Below, piece by piece: positions 7,902-15,812 of a stretch of DNA of 36,144 nucleotides; position 1 is the first letter of the stretch; each line of letters begins with the position of its first letter. The DNA is from Candidatus Rokubacteria bacterium CSP1-6 (lineage in GTDB: Bacteria; Methylomirabilota; Methylomirabilia; Rokubacteriales; CSP1-6). The notes under the pieces were generated by a model that saw nothing but the letters and a program-made list of their open reading frames with translations, did not search any database and was not told the DNA's origin. The stretch is taken from contig LDXP01000017.1 of assembly GCA_001443385.1 (NCBI GenBank), positions 3,343 to 39,486 on the forward strand, read 5' to 3'. Both the position numbers and the translations under genes were made by a program.

Positions 7902-8635
7902 TCCAGGTCGTCACCTTCGATTTCTGGCAGACCCTGATCATCGATACCCCCGAGAACCTCCAGCGCGGGAAGGAGCTCCGCCTCGAGGGGACCGCCTCGG
8001 TGCTGGCGCGAGTCGGGCGTCCGACCCGTCCGGAAGACCTGGAAGCCGCCTACGAGGCCTCCGGGATTGCCCTCACGGATCGCTTCTGGGCGAATCACCG
8101 CGACCCTCCGTACCGGGAGCAGGTGAAGATCTTCCTGGAGCTGGCCGCACCCGGCGTGACGGCGGACCTGTCTCCCGAGCTTTTCGAGGAGGCGGTGGCG
8201 GCCTACATCACCCCGGTCCTGCGCCTCCTGCCGCGGCCCGTCGCCGGTGCCGTGGAGGCGCTCTCCGCCCTGAGAGAGCTCGGCGTGACGCTCGGCATCA
8301 TCTCGAACACCGGCCGGACGCCGGGGGTGGTGCTCCGCAAGGTGCTCGACCACTACGGTCTCCTGGGCTACTTCACGGTGCTCTCCTACTCGGATGAGGT
8401 GGGCTATCGGAAGCCACACCCCGCGATCTTCACGGGGACGCTCCGCCGGGCCGGCGCCGAGCCGGGGCACGCCCTGCACGTCGGCGACGACGCCGGCGCC
8501 GACGTGGCCGGGGCCCGGTCCGTGGGCATGCGGGTCGGCCACTTCCGGGCTGGCGGCGGCTCCCCCGCGCCCGGGGCCGATTTCGTCCTGCATCACTTCG
8601 CCGAGCTGCCCGACCGCGTGAGGAGTTTGCCCTAG
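7898..8635 (+). CDS. HAD-superfamily hydrolase, second of a tandem pair
   Basis: A 245-residue paralogue of the preceding gene, starting with a GTG inside the previous stop. Motif I is DFWQTL (Asp8, Trp10 at Asp+2), then IISNT, GYRKPHPAIF and HVGDDAGADV. The same length and motif spacing as its neighbour, with clear divergence in the cap (FWANHRDPPYREQVKIF here), suggest an old duplication giving two substrates or a heterodimer. The substrate is unknown. Confidence 0.87.
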   Translation: MIQVVTFDFWQTLIIDTPENLQRGKELRLEGTASVLARVGRPTRPEDLEAAYEASGIALTDRFWANHRDPPYREQVKIFLELAAPGVTADLSPELFEEAVAAYITPVLRLLPRPVAGAVEALSALRELGVTLGIISNTGRTPGVVLRKVLDHYGLLGYFTVLSYSDEVGYRKPHPAIFTGTLRRAGAEPGHALHVGDDAGADVAGARSVGMRVGHFRAGGGSPAPGADFVLHHFAELPDRVRSLP

Positions 8636-8660
8636 CGCCCCGCTTCGGTCCTTTTTGAGG

Positions 8661-8690
8661 TTGCGGTGCGCACGCGGGTGGCGGTAATAT
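8661..8690 (+). promoter_or_regulatory. Possible short-leader promoter of apt
   Basis: TTGCGG (8661-8666), an 18-base spacer and TAATAT (8685-8690). The -10 ends 11 nt before ATG 8702, which would leave a leader of only about 5 nt, and no Shine-Dalgarno is visible. The -35 matches consensus at only three positions, so this is tentative. Confidence 0.35.
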
Positions 8691-8701
8691 CAACCGCGGC
8701 C

Positions 8702-9226
8702 ATGGAGCTCTCCGATCTGAAGTCGAAGATCCGGGACATCAAGGATTTCCCGACCGAGGGCGTCCTCTTCAAGGACATCACCACGCTGCTCAGGGAGCCC
8801 CAGGCCTTCAAGTACGTCGTGACCCAGCTGGCCCTCCGCTACATCCAGGAGCGCGTGGAGCTGGTGGTGGCGATCGAGTCGCGCGGCTTCATCTTCGGCG
8901 GGGCGCTGGCCGCCGAGCTGGGCGCGGGCTTCGTGCCGGTCCGAAAGCTCGGCAAGCTCCCCGGGAAAACCATCGAGGTCGAGTACGAGCTCGAGTACGG
9001 GCGGGACGCCCTGGCGATCCACGAGGACGCCATCCGAGCCGGCCAGCGGGTGCTGGCCGTGGACGACCTGCTCGCCACCGGGGGGACCATGGCCGCCACC
9101 CTCCGGCTGATCCAGCAACTGGGGGGCCACGTGGTGGGCGTCGCGTTCCTGATCGAGCTGGCGTTCCTCAAGGGACGGGAGAAGATCAAACAGTACCCGT
9201 TGCACTCCCTCATCGTCTATGACTAG
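8702..9226 (+). CDS. apt: Adenine phosphoribosyltransferase
   Basis: A 174-residue type I phosphoribosyltransferase that salvages adenine with PRPP to give AMP. The PRPP-binding signature VLAVDDLLATGGT spans about 117-129. The family-specific FPTEGVLFKDITTLL (16-30), ESRGFIFGGALA (59-70) and RKLGKLPG (81-88) are all present. Length is normal. ATG 8702 gives the usual N-terminus; an in-frame GTG at 8666 would add 12 atypical residues. The next small gene overlaps its end by 8 nt. Confidence 0.96.
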   Translation: MELSDLKSKIRDIKDFPTEGVLFKDITTLLREPQAFKYVVTQLALRYIQERVELVVAIESRGFIFGGALAAELGAGFVPVRKLGKLPGKTIEVEYELEYGRDALAIHEDAIRAGQRVLAVDDLLATGGTMAATLRLIQQLGGHVVGVAFLIELAFLKGREKIKQYPLHSLIVYD

Positions 9227-9542
9227 CCGCATGCTCGTCGGTGCCGTAGCGCTCGTCGGGCTCCTGGCCGGCACCGCGTGGCCGCTGGGGGCCGAGGAGG
9301 CGCGCCCGGCCCTCAACGCCCCGCTGATCCTGAACTTGCTCGCGCTCCCGATGGAAAAACCTGAGACCGCGTTCCAGGAATCGCTGCGTGACCCCCCGGT
9401 CGCGCGGTCCGGGCCGGGGTGGGAGGCGCTTTCGGACGGCAGTTACCGGTACGGCACGACGTCGCTCAACGTGATCATCAAGAATCCCTGCCCCGAGGGG
9501 ACCCTGCACGCGCCCATAGCGCTGCCGGGCCGCCGCCGCTAA
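9219..9542 (+). CDS. Small exported protein, unknown function
   Basis: A 107-residue protein with a clear signal peptide: a basic start (TSR), a hydrophobic core LVGAVALVGLLAGTAW and a likely cleavage near GAEEA at about residue 25. The mature part is short, with a PCPEG segment and no family I recognise. The ATG at 9219 overlaps apt by 8 nt; a second ATG at 9231 would remove the Arg of the signal peptide. A dispersed repeat begins about 25 nt after the stop. Confidence 0.55.
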   Translation: MTSRMLVGAVALVGLLAGTAWPLGAEEARPALNAPLILNLLALPMEKPETAFQESLRDPPVARSGPGWEALSDGSYRYGTTSLNVIIKNPCPEGTLHAPIALPGRRR

Positions 9543-9567
9543 TGCCGGGCCAACTAACTTCGCCATA

Positions 9568-9639
9568 CGGCGTTCTCGGTCGTCGCCGATCCTCACGTAC
9601 AACCGCGTACGCTCCGGTCGGCTCCTCCCTCGGGCCTTG
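9568..9639 (+). repeat. Dispersed intergenic repeat, copy 1 (second copy at 33904-33977)
   Basis: Seventy-two bases beginning CGGCGTTCTCGGTCGTCG and ending CCCTCGGGCCTTG match 33904-33977 in the same orientation at about 68 of 74 aligned columns, with two single-base gaps. The middle holds the small inverted repeat CGTAC-AACCGC-GTACG. Weaker similarity extends to both sides, from about 9555 to 9650. It occupies most of the 191-nt gap 9543-9733; I see nothing else in that gap. Confidence 0.8.
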
Positions 9640-9733
9640 TCTGGCTCGTTATTTGGCCCGGCACCTCGATCCATGCGTGAGTATTTGGTCTAACTCGTTG
9701 GAGCGCCGGTAGCCGTCCGACTGTTCTCCGACC

Positions 9734-10591
9734 ATGGCGATCAAGACCGTTGGCGTCCTCGGCTGCGGGCTCATGGGCTCGGGGATCACCCAGGTCTCCG
9801 CCCAGGCGGGCTTCCCGACGGTGGTCGTCGAGGCGAACCAGGCGCTGCTCGACAGGGGGCTCGACGGCTTGAAGAAGACGCTGGAGGGGCTCGTCGCCAA
9901 GGCGAAGATCGAGGCGAAGGACCGGGACGCGATCCTGGGACGCATCACGGGCACGACGCGCCTCGAGGACCTGAAGGCGTGCGATCTCGTGGTGGAGGCG
10001 ATCACCGAGAACCAGCCGCTCAAGAACGAGACCTTCGCCAAGCTGGACGGGATCTGCCCCCCGCACGCGGTGCTGGCTTCCAATACCTCCTCGTGCAACA
10101 TCACCGCCATGGCCGCCGCCACCAAGCGCCCGGGCCAGGTGCTGGGGCTCCACTTCTTCAACCCGGTGCCGCTGATGAAGCTGGTCGAGGTGGTGCGGAC
10201 GATCCTGACCGATGAGCGCTCGTTCAAGACGGCCTGGGAGTGGGTCCAGGCGATCGGCAAGGTGCCGGTGGATACCAAGGACGCGACCGGCTTCATCGTG
10301 AACCGACTGCTGGTGCCGTACCTCCTCGATGCGGTCCGCGTCTACGAGTCGGGGCTCGCCTCGCTCGAGGACATCGATCAGGCCATGAAGCTCGGGTGCG
10401 GATACCCCATGGGGCCCTTCACGCTCCTGGACCTGGTGGGGCTGGACACGACGATGTTCGTGGCCGAGGTGATGTTCGAGGAGTTCCGCGAGCCGCGCTA
10501 CGCGCCGCCGCCGCTCCTGAAGCGCATGGTCATGGCCGGCCGCCTCGGGCGGAAGAGCGGGCGTGGCTTCTACGACTACGGCAAGCCCTGA
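9734..10591 (+). CDS. 3-hydroxyacyl-CoA (3-hydroxybutyryl-CoA) dehydrogenase
   Basis: A 285-residue NAD-dependent dehydrogenase of the single-domain-pair Hbd/PaaH type. The Rossmann loop is Gly10-x-Gly12-x-x-Gly15, followed by an acidic VVVEAN strand end typical of NAD preference. Catalytic residues sit in NTSS (117-120), His140 in GLHFFNPVPLMKLVE and Asn in GFIVNRLL near 194. The C-terminal domain has GPFTLLDLVGLD and ends GRKSGRGFYDY. It oxidises 3-hydroxyacyl-CoA to 3-ketoacyl-CoA or the reverse. The acyl-CoA dehydrogenase begins on the last base of its stop codon (TGATG), so the two are coupled. Confidence 0.94.
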   Translation: MAIKTVGVLGCGLMGSGITQVSAQAGFPTVVVEANQALLDRGLDGLKKTLEGLVAKAKIEAKDRDAILGRITGTTRLEDLKACDLVVEAITENQPLKNETFAKLDGICPPHAVLASNTSSCNITAMAAATKRPGQVLGLHFFNPVPLMKLVEVVRTILTDERSFKTAWEWVQAIGKVPVDTKDATGFIVNRLLVPYLLDAVRVYESGLASLEDIDQAMKLGCGYPMGPFTLLDLVGLDTTMFVAEVMFEEFREPRYAPPPLLKRMVMAGRLGRKSGRGFYDYGKP

Positions 10592-11742
10592 TGCAGCAGC
10601 TCTACTACCTGACCGACGAGCAGCGGGCGGTGCGCGACCTGGTGCGGGAGATCGCGCGGGAGAAGATCGCGCCCGTCGCTGCCTACTACGACGAGACGGA
10701 GAGCTATCCCGAAGAGATCATGAAGCTCCTGGCCCAGCAGGGGCTGATGGGGATCTGGGTGCCGGAGGCCTACGGTGGGACGGGGATGGGGGCGCTCGCC
10801 GTGTCGCTCGTCGCCGAAGAGCTCGCCTGGGCCTGTGCGGCCACGGCCACCAACTGGGGCGCGACGCCGCTCGGCGGCTACCCGATCGTCCTCGCCGGCA
10901 CGGAAGAGCAGAAGCGCCGGTACCTGCCGCGCCTGGCCGGCGGCGAGATCCTCGCCGCCTACTCGCTGTCGGAGCCGGGCGCGGGGTCGGACGCGGCCGC
11001 TCTCCAGACGACGGCCGTGCGGAAGGGCGACCGCTACATCCTCAACGGGACGAAGCTCTGGTGCTCGAACGGCTCGAACGCGGGCGTGATCACCCTCTTC
11101 GCCACGGTGGATCGGAGCAAGGGGGCCAAGGGGATCACGGCGTTCCTGGTGGAGCCGGGGTTTCCGGGCTTCGCCGTGGGGAAGAAAGAGAAGAAGATGG
11201 GCATCCGCGCGTCGCCGACGGTGGCGTTCCACCTCCAGGACTGCGAGGTGCCGGTGGAGAACCGGCTCGGCGCGGAGGGCGAAGGGTTCAAGATCGCCAT
11301 GCGGACGCTCGACTTCACGCGGCCGATGACGGGCGCCACGGCCGTCGGCGTCGCCCAGGCGGCGCTGGATGCCGCGATCGGCTACGCCAAGGAGCGGAAG
11401 CAGTTCAACCAGCCGATCGCCGCGTTCCAGGGCATCCAGTTCATGCTGGCCGACATGGCGATGCAGGTCCACGGGGCGCGGCTCATGGTGCATCACGTGG
11501 CGAGCCTCGTGGACCGCGGCGCGCTGGCGTCCATCCTGGAGGCCTCCATGGCGAAGTGCTTCGCCGCCGACGCGGCGATGCACGTGGCCACCGACGCCGT
11601 GCAGATCTTCGGCGGCGTGGGCTACACGCGGGAGTTTCCCGTGGAGCGGTACATGCGCGACGCCAAGATCATGCAGATCTACGAGGGGACCAACCAGATC
11701 CAGCGGATGGTGATCGCCCAGCAGCTACTGGGAATGCGGTAG
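10591..11742 (+). CDS. Acyl-CoA dehydrogenase
   Basis: A 383-residue FAD flavoprotein that oxidises acyl-CoA to 2-enoyl-CoA and passes electrons to ETF. The FAD/substrate signature SLSEPGAGSDAAAL is near 127-140, and the catalytic base is Glu365 in IYEGTNQIQR, the placement of short- and medium-chain enzymes. The start is ATG 10591, one base overlapping the previous stop. Chain length and branching preference cannot be told. ETF is encoded 18 kb away at 29293-31081. livK begins after an 84-nt gap with its own promoter. Confidence 0.94.
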   Translation: MQQLYYLTDEQRAVRDLVREIAREKIAPVAAYYDETESYPEEIMKLLAQQGLMGIWVPEAYGGTGMGALAVSLVAEELAWACAATATNWGATPLGGYPIVLAGTEEQKRRYLPRLAGGEILAAYSLSEPGAGSDAAALQTTAVRKGDRYILNGTKLWCSNGSNAGVITLFATVDRSKGAKGITAFLVEPGFPGFAVGKKEKKMGIRASPTVAFHLQDCEVPVENRLGAEGEGFKIAMRTLDFTRPMTGATAVGVAQAALDAAIGYAKERKQFNQPIAAFQGIQFMLADMAMQVHGARLMVHHVASLVDRGALASILEASMAKCFAADAAMHVATDAVQIFGGVGYTREFPVERYMRDAKIMQIYEGTNQIQRMVIAQQLLGMR

Positions 11743-11752
11743 GCCCCGACCC

Positions 11753-11781
11753 TTGCCAGGAGCGGGGGCGGGTTGTATGCT
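11753..11781 (+). promoter_or_regulatory. Sigma-70-type promoter of the liv operon
   Basis: TTGCCA (11753-11758, five of six), exactly 17 bases, then TATGCT (11776-11781, four of six). Transcription from about 11788 would leave a leader near 39 nt that carries the livK Shine-Dalgarno. Confidence 0.6.
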
Positions 11782-11813
11782 GGAGCCCCTTTCGCCGTCA
11801 TCAATCCCTACTC

Positions 11814-11820
11814 AAGGAGG
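11814..11820 (+). promoter_or_regulatory. Shine-Dalgarno of livK
   Basis: AAGGAGG, 6 nt before ATG 11827. It rules out an in-frame upstream start at 11773, which would also precede the transcription start. Confidence 0.85.
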
Positions 11821-11826
11821 CTGAAC

Positions 11827-13098
11827 ATGGTGAATCGTCGGACCTTCCTCAAGACCACCGGCGTGGCGGCGGGCACCGCGGCGCTCGGGTTCCCCGCCAT
11901 CCTTCGCGCCCAGCCGAAGGAGATCAAGATCGGCGCGGTCCACCCCGTGACGGGGCCGCTGGCCGAGATCGGCCAGGCGTGCCGGCTCGGGGCCCAGATG
12001 GCCGTGGACGCGGTCAACGCCGCCGGCGGCATCAAGTCCATGGGCGGGGCCAAGCTGACGCTTCTCCCCGGCGACTCGGAGACGAAGCCCGACGTGGCCC
12101 GGGCTGTGGCCGAGCGGCTGATCAACGAGGGAGCCGTGATGCTCACGGGGGCGTTCCACTCCGGCCACACCATGGCGATGGTCCCTGTGGCCCAGCAGCG
12201 GCGAGTCCCCTTCCTCGTGGACATCTCCGCCGCCGACGTGATCACGCTCAACGTCGCCCAGTCGGTGAAGGAGGGGAAGCAGAAGACCCAGTACGTGTAC
12301 CGCAACTTCCCCACCACGACCGTTTTCGGCCGGAAGGCGATCCAGTTCATGAACGAGATCTTCAGGGCCACGGGGACCTCCCCCAAGCGCGCCGTGCTCA
12401 TGTACACGAACGATCCCTTCGGGAAGCCCCAGTCGGAGGGGTTCATCAAGGCGCACAAGGAGCAGGGGGCCCCCTTCGAGATCGTGGAGGTGATCCCGTT
12501 CCCGGAGGTTCCCACCGACCTCTCCACGGAGGTGTCCAAAGCCAAGGCCGCCAAGCCCGATATCATCTGCCCGATCACCCGCCCGGCCTCCGCAACCCTG
12601 CTCCTCCGCGAGCTGGCCAAACAGCGGGTGGAGATTCTCGGTGTGATCAGCCCGGGGGCTCCGGGGCTCTACGAGAAGGGCCAGATCGACGCGCTGGGGA
12701 AGCTCATCGAGTACACCATGGACAATGTGCCGTGGGTCAATCCGGTGAGCCCCAAGGCGCGGAAGATCGCCGAGGAGTACGCCAAGCGGTCGGGTGGCAA
12801 GATCTTCGACACCAACTCCGGCTACTCCTACGAGGCGATCCTGATCATGGCGGATGTGCTGGAGCGGGCCCGGTCCACGGACCCCGACGCCCTCGTCGAG
12901 GCGATCCGCGCCACGAACATGACGGACCCCATCATGGTGGCGGCGGGGCCGGTCCGCTTCAACGAGGTGGGGGACACCACCAGCGCGTCCACCGCCATGG
13001 TCCAGATCCTCGGCCAGAGGCCGGTGGTGGTGCATCCGAAGGAGTCGGCTGAGGCCAAGCTGGTCTTCCCCGTGCCGAAGTTCTGGGAACGGGGATAA
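11827..13098 (+). CDS. livK: Branched-chain amino-acid-type ABC transporter substrate-binding protein
   Basis: A 423-residue periplasmic binding protein of the type I (Leu/Ile/Val-binding) fold. The N-terminus NRRTFLKTTGVAAGTAAL followed by PAILRAQP is a twin-arginine signal, so it is probably exported folded by Tat, with cleavage after about residue 29. The mature protein begins KEIKIGAVHPVTGPLAEIG, the usual first strand. It serves the LivHMGF permease encoded just downstream. In this family the ligand may be a branched-chain amino acid, an amide, an aromatic acid or another small acid. A hairpin after the gene likely keeps its expression above that of the permease genes. Confidence 0.93.
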   Translation: MVNRRTFLKTTGVAAGTAALGFPAILRAQPKEIKIGAVHPVTGPLAEIGQACRLGAQMAVDAVNAAGGIKSMGGAKLTLLPGDSETKPDVARAVAERLINEGAVMLTGAFHSGHTMAMVPVAQQRRVPFLVDISAADVITLNVAQSVKEGKQKTQYVYRNFPTTTVFGRKAIQFMNEIFRATGTSPKRAVLMYTNDPFGKPQSEGFIKAHKEQGAPFEIVEVIPFPEVPTDLSTEVSKAKAAKPDIICPITRPASATLLLRELAKQRVEILGVISPGAPGLYEKGQIDALGKLIEYTMDNVPWVNPVSPKARKIAEEYAKRSGGKIFDTNSGYSYEAILIMADVLERARSTDPDALVEAIRATNMTDPIMVAAGPVRFNEVGDTTSASTAMVQILGQRPVVVHPKESAEAKLVFPVPKFWERG

Positions 13099-13131
13099 TC
13101 GTCGAGGGATCGATCGCCACCGATCGCGTCA

Positions 13132-13175
13132 GGGCGCGGCCGTCCCGGCTGGACCGGACGCCGCGCCCGCTTTCT
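13132..13175 (+). terminator. Hairpin between livK and livH, probable partial terminator
   Basis: GGGCGCGGC (13132-13140) pairs perfectly with GCCGCGCCC (13160-13168), with further pairing inside (GTCC with GGAC), and is followed by GCTTTCT. The T-run is weak, so read-through into livH is expected. This fits the common pattern in which the binding protein is made in excess. Confidence 0.55.
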
Positions 13176-13183
13176 ATGCGCCG

Positions 13184-14056
13184 ATGACGCTCGCGCTAAT
13201 CGGGCAAGCCGCGCTGAACGGATTCCTGTTCGGGGGTGTCTACAGCCTCATGGCCGTGGGGCTCTCGCTGATCTTCGGCGTCATGCGCGTCATCAACATC
13301 GCGCATGGCGACATGATGGTCTGGGGCAGCTACCTCGCGTTCGTCCTGGCGCTCCGCCTCGGGCTGGACCCGTTCGTGTCGTTCGTCCTCTGCGCTGCCG
13401 CCATCTTCTGTATGGGCGTCGTGGTCCAGCGCGCGCTGGTCAACCGGGTCCTGAACGCCCCTCACGAGATGCAGATCCTCCTGATGCTGGGGGTCGCCCT
13501 CGTTCTCGAAAATCTGGCCCTGGTCGTCTTCGGCCCCGATACCCGCCGCACCGAGTCCGCCTACGGCCTGGCCACGGTCTGGCTCGGGCCCATCTTCGTG
13601 GACGTCGCCCGGCTGATCACCTTTGGCCTCGCCCTGGCCTTGTCGTGCGCCCTCTACCTGTTCCTCTTCCGGAGCGACCTGGGCAAGCTGATCCGCGCGG
13701 CCGCTGACAACGGCTATGGGGCGCTCGTGATCGGTGCCGACGTCGAGCGGATCTACATGGTGGCGTTCGGCATCGGCGCGGCGTGCGTGGGCGCCGCGGG
13801 AGCCCTGATGAGCGCGCTCCTGCCCTTTTCGCCCGCCACGGGGTTCGCCCAGACCGTCACCTCCTTCAACATCGTGATCATCGGGGGCATGGGGAGCCTC
13901 CTGGGGGCATTCCTGGGCGGCCTCCTCGTCGCCGTGGCGGAAAGCCTCGGAGCGGTGCTGCTGGTGCCGTCCCTCAAGGAGCTGGTCGGCTTCGTTTTGC
14001 TCGTCCTGATCCTCCTCTTCCGCCCGCAGGGGCTGTTCGGGGGGAAGACCACGTGA
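13184..14056 (+). CDS. livH: Branched-chain amino-acid ABC transporter permease LivH
   Basis: A 290-residue inner-membrane permease with about eight hydrophobic helices. The family-typical VYSLMAVGLSLIFGVMRVINIAHG block at about residues 19-42 and the cytoplasmic coupling segment RAAADNGYGALVIGADVERIY at about 170-190 are present. It pairs with LivM to form the channel. Its GTG-to-stop end overlaps livM by 4 nt (14053-14056). Confidence 0.94.
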   Translation: MTLALIGQAALNGFLFGGVYSLMAVGLSLIFGVMRVINIAHGDMMVWGSYLAFVLALRLGLDPFVSFVLCAAAIFCMGVVVQRALVNRVLNAPHEMQILLMLGVALVLENLALVVFGPDTRRTESAYGLATVWLGPIFVDVARLITFGLALALSCALYLFLFRSDLGKLIRAAADNGYGALVIGADVERIYMVAFGIGAACVGAAGALMSALLPFSPATGFAQTVTSFNIVIIGGMGSLLGAFLGGLLVAVAESLGAVLLVPSLKELVGFVLLVLILLFRPQGLFGGKTT

Positions 14057-15081
14057 AGTGGCTGATGCTCCTCGCCCTGCTGGTGCTTCTGGCGCTGCCC
14101 CAGTTCCTCGGGTCCTACCTGCTCACCGTGTTCATCTTCATCTTCTTCTACGCCTACCTGGGACAGGCCTGGAACCTCCTGGGCGGATACGGCGGCCAGA
14201 TCTCCCTGGGCCACGCGGCCTTCGTCGGGATCGGCGCCTACACCTCCACCTACCTCGCGATGACCTACCAGCTGTCACCCTGGATCGGCATGCTCATCGG
14301 CGGCGCCGCTGCGGCGTGCCTCGGCGCAGTGATTGGATATCTCGGCTTCCGCTTCGGCCTGCGTGGCTTCTACTTCATCTTGCTCACCGTCGCCTTTGGG
14401 GAGATCTGCCGACTCGTCGTGTCTCATGTGGACGCCCTCGGAGGCGCGCTGGGCCTCTTCATCACCTTCAGCGGAGATCCGTGGCAGTTCCAGTTCAGCG
14501 ATAACCGGTACTACTACTACGTCGCCCTCGGGCTCATGCTGATTTCCATGGGTATCGCGGCCCTCATCGAGCGGAGCCGGATGGGCGCGTATCTGGCCGC
14601 CATCCGGGAGGACGAGGATGCCTCCGAGGCGCTGGGTGTCAACGCCTTCGGCACGAAACTCGCCGCCATCGTCCTGTCGGCGTTCCTGACCGGCGTGGGG
14701 GGGACCTTCTACGCCAACTATCTCTTCTCGTTGCAGCCCAACACGGCCTTCGGGATCCCCCTCTCCGTCGAGATCATCCTCCGGCCCATCGTCGGCGGGT
14801 CGGGGACGCTCATGGGTCCCGTCCTGGGCTCCTTCATCCTGAGCCCGCTGGCCGAGGTCTCCCGGACCTATTTCGCCAGGGGAGGGCTCTCCGGCGTTCA
14901 CCTGATCGTCTACGGGTCGCTGCTCATCGCGGTGGTGCTCTTCTTTCCCCGGGGCGCCTACCCGTACCTCCGGGGTGTCTTCCGCCGCCTTCCTCGGAGG
15001 GGGGCTCCGCCCCCCTTCCGACACCTCCCCCCGGGAGTTGCGCGGGCGAAGCCCGCGCCCGAACGGCCGCGAGACCCATGA
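14053..15081 (+). CDS. livM: Branched-chain amino-acid ABC transporter permease LivM with repeat-encoded tail
   Basis: A 342-residue permease. Signature pieces are GQAWNLLGGYGGQISLGHAAFVGIGAY (about 37-62), the Gly-rich RGFYFILLTVAFGEI, and the coupling helix AIREDEDASEALGVN. GTG 14053 overlaps livH. The true membrane part seems to end near residue 312. The last 29 or so residues, rich in Pro/Arg, are encoded by a palindromic dispersed repeat (14992-15060), so the C-terminus has probably been extended by insertion of that element. The stop overlaps the livG ATG (ATGA). Confidence 0.94.
   Translation: MKWLMLLALLVLLALPQFLGSYLLTVFIFIFFYAYLGQAWNLLGGYGGQISLGHAAFVGIGAYTSTYLAMTYQLSPWIGMLIGGAAAACLGAVIGYLGFRFGLRGFYFILLTVAFGEICRLVVSHVDALGGALGLFITFSGDPWQFQFSDNRYYYYVALGLMLISMGIAALIERSRMGAYLAAIREDEDASEALGVNAFGTKLAAIVLSAFLTGVGGTFYANYLFSLQPNTAFGIPLSVEIILRPIVGGSGTLMGPVLGSFILSPLAEVSRTYFARGGLSGVHLIVYGSLLIAVVLFFPRGAYPYLRGVFRRLPRRGAPPPFRHLPPGVARAKPAPERPRDP
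14992..15060 (+). repeat. GC-rich double-hairpin dispersed repeat inside the 3' end of livM
   Basis: Hairpin one pairs CGGAGGGGGGC (14995-15005) with GCCCCCCTTCCG (15009-15020, one bulge). Hairpin two is a perfect 8-bp stem GCGCGGGC-GAA-GCCCGCGC (15040-15058). A related element, with the same order of a G-run hairpin, a CCTCCCCC link and a GCG-GGC-AAA-type hairpin, lies at 36081-36144. This looks like a REP/BIME-type element. Confidence 0.75.
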
Positions 15082-15812
15082 GCCTGCTGGAGGTTCGGGC
15101 ACTGTCCAAACGGTTCGGCGGGCTTCAGGCGGTGTCCGACCTCTCCCTCAGCATGGCGGAGGGCGAGGTGCTCGGGCTGATCGGCCCCAACGGGGCGGGG
15201 AAGACCACCGCGTTCAGCCTCTTCTCCGGCTTCCTCGCTCCCGACTCGGGGGAGATCGAATTCCGGGGACGCTCGCTCGTCGGGCTCCGTCCCCACCAGA
15301 TCTGTCACCTCGGGCTGACCCGCACGTTCCAGATCGTGCGGCCTTTCCCCCACCTGAGCGTGCTGGAGAACGTCCGGGTGGGGGCCTTCGCGCGGACGGC
15401 GTCCTCTCAGACGGCGGCGGCCCGGGCCCGCCAGGTGCTCCACGAGGTTGGGCTGGAGGCCAAGGCCGACGTTCCCGCCGGGGAGCTCACGCTGGCGGAG
15501 CGCAAGCGGCTGGAACTGGCCCGGGCGCTCGCGACGGAGCCCGTCCTGCTCCTGCTGGACGAGGTGATGGCCGGCCTCAGCGCCGCGGAGACCGAGCGCA
15601 TCGTCGAGCTGATCCGCGGCATCAACGCGCGCGGCGTCTCGCTCCTGCTGATCGAGCACGTGATGCGAGCCGTCATGAACCTCTCCCACCGCATCGCCGT
15701 GCTGAATTACGGCCAGCTGATCGCCGAGGGCACGCCGGCGCAGGTGGCGAACGACCCCCGCGTCATCGAGGCGTACCTGGGCGAGGAGTATGCCGGCACT
15801 GCTCCGGGTTGA
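15078..15812 (+). CDS. livG: Branched-chain amino-acid ABC transporter ATPase LivG
   Basis: A 244-residue ABC ATPase. Walker A is GPNGAGKTT (36-44), the Q-loop is in FQIVRPFPHLSVLENV, and Walker B LLLLDEVMAGL lies near 155-165, followed by the switch His in LLIEHVM. The C-terminal extension with YGQLIAEGTP is typical of LivG. The signature motif is LTLAERKRLELARAL rather than LSGGQ; LivG proteins are often degenerate here. ATG overlaps the livM stop, and its own end overlaps livF by 23 nt. Confidence 0.94.
   Translation: MSLLEVRALSKRFGGLQAVSDLSLSMAEGEVLGLIGPNGAGKTTAFSLFSGFLAPDSGEIEFRGRSLVGLRPHQICHLGLTRTFQIVRPFPHLSVLENVRVGAFARTASSQTAAARARQVLHEVGLEAKADVPAGELTLAERKRLELARALATEPVLLLLDEVMAGLSAAETERIVELIRGINARGVSLLLIEHVMRAVMNLSHRIAVLNYGQLIAEGTPAQVANDPRVIEAYLGEEYAGTAPG

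Noticed and set aside
9543-9733. Possible tRNA or small RNA gene in the gap
   Set aside because: No cloverleaf or tRNA consensus arms; the gap is explained mainly by the dispersed repeat.
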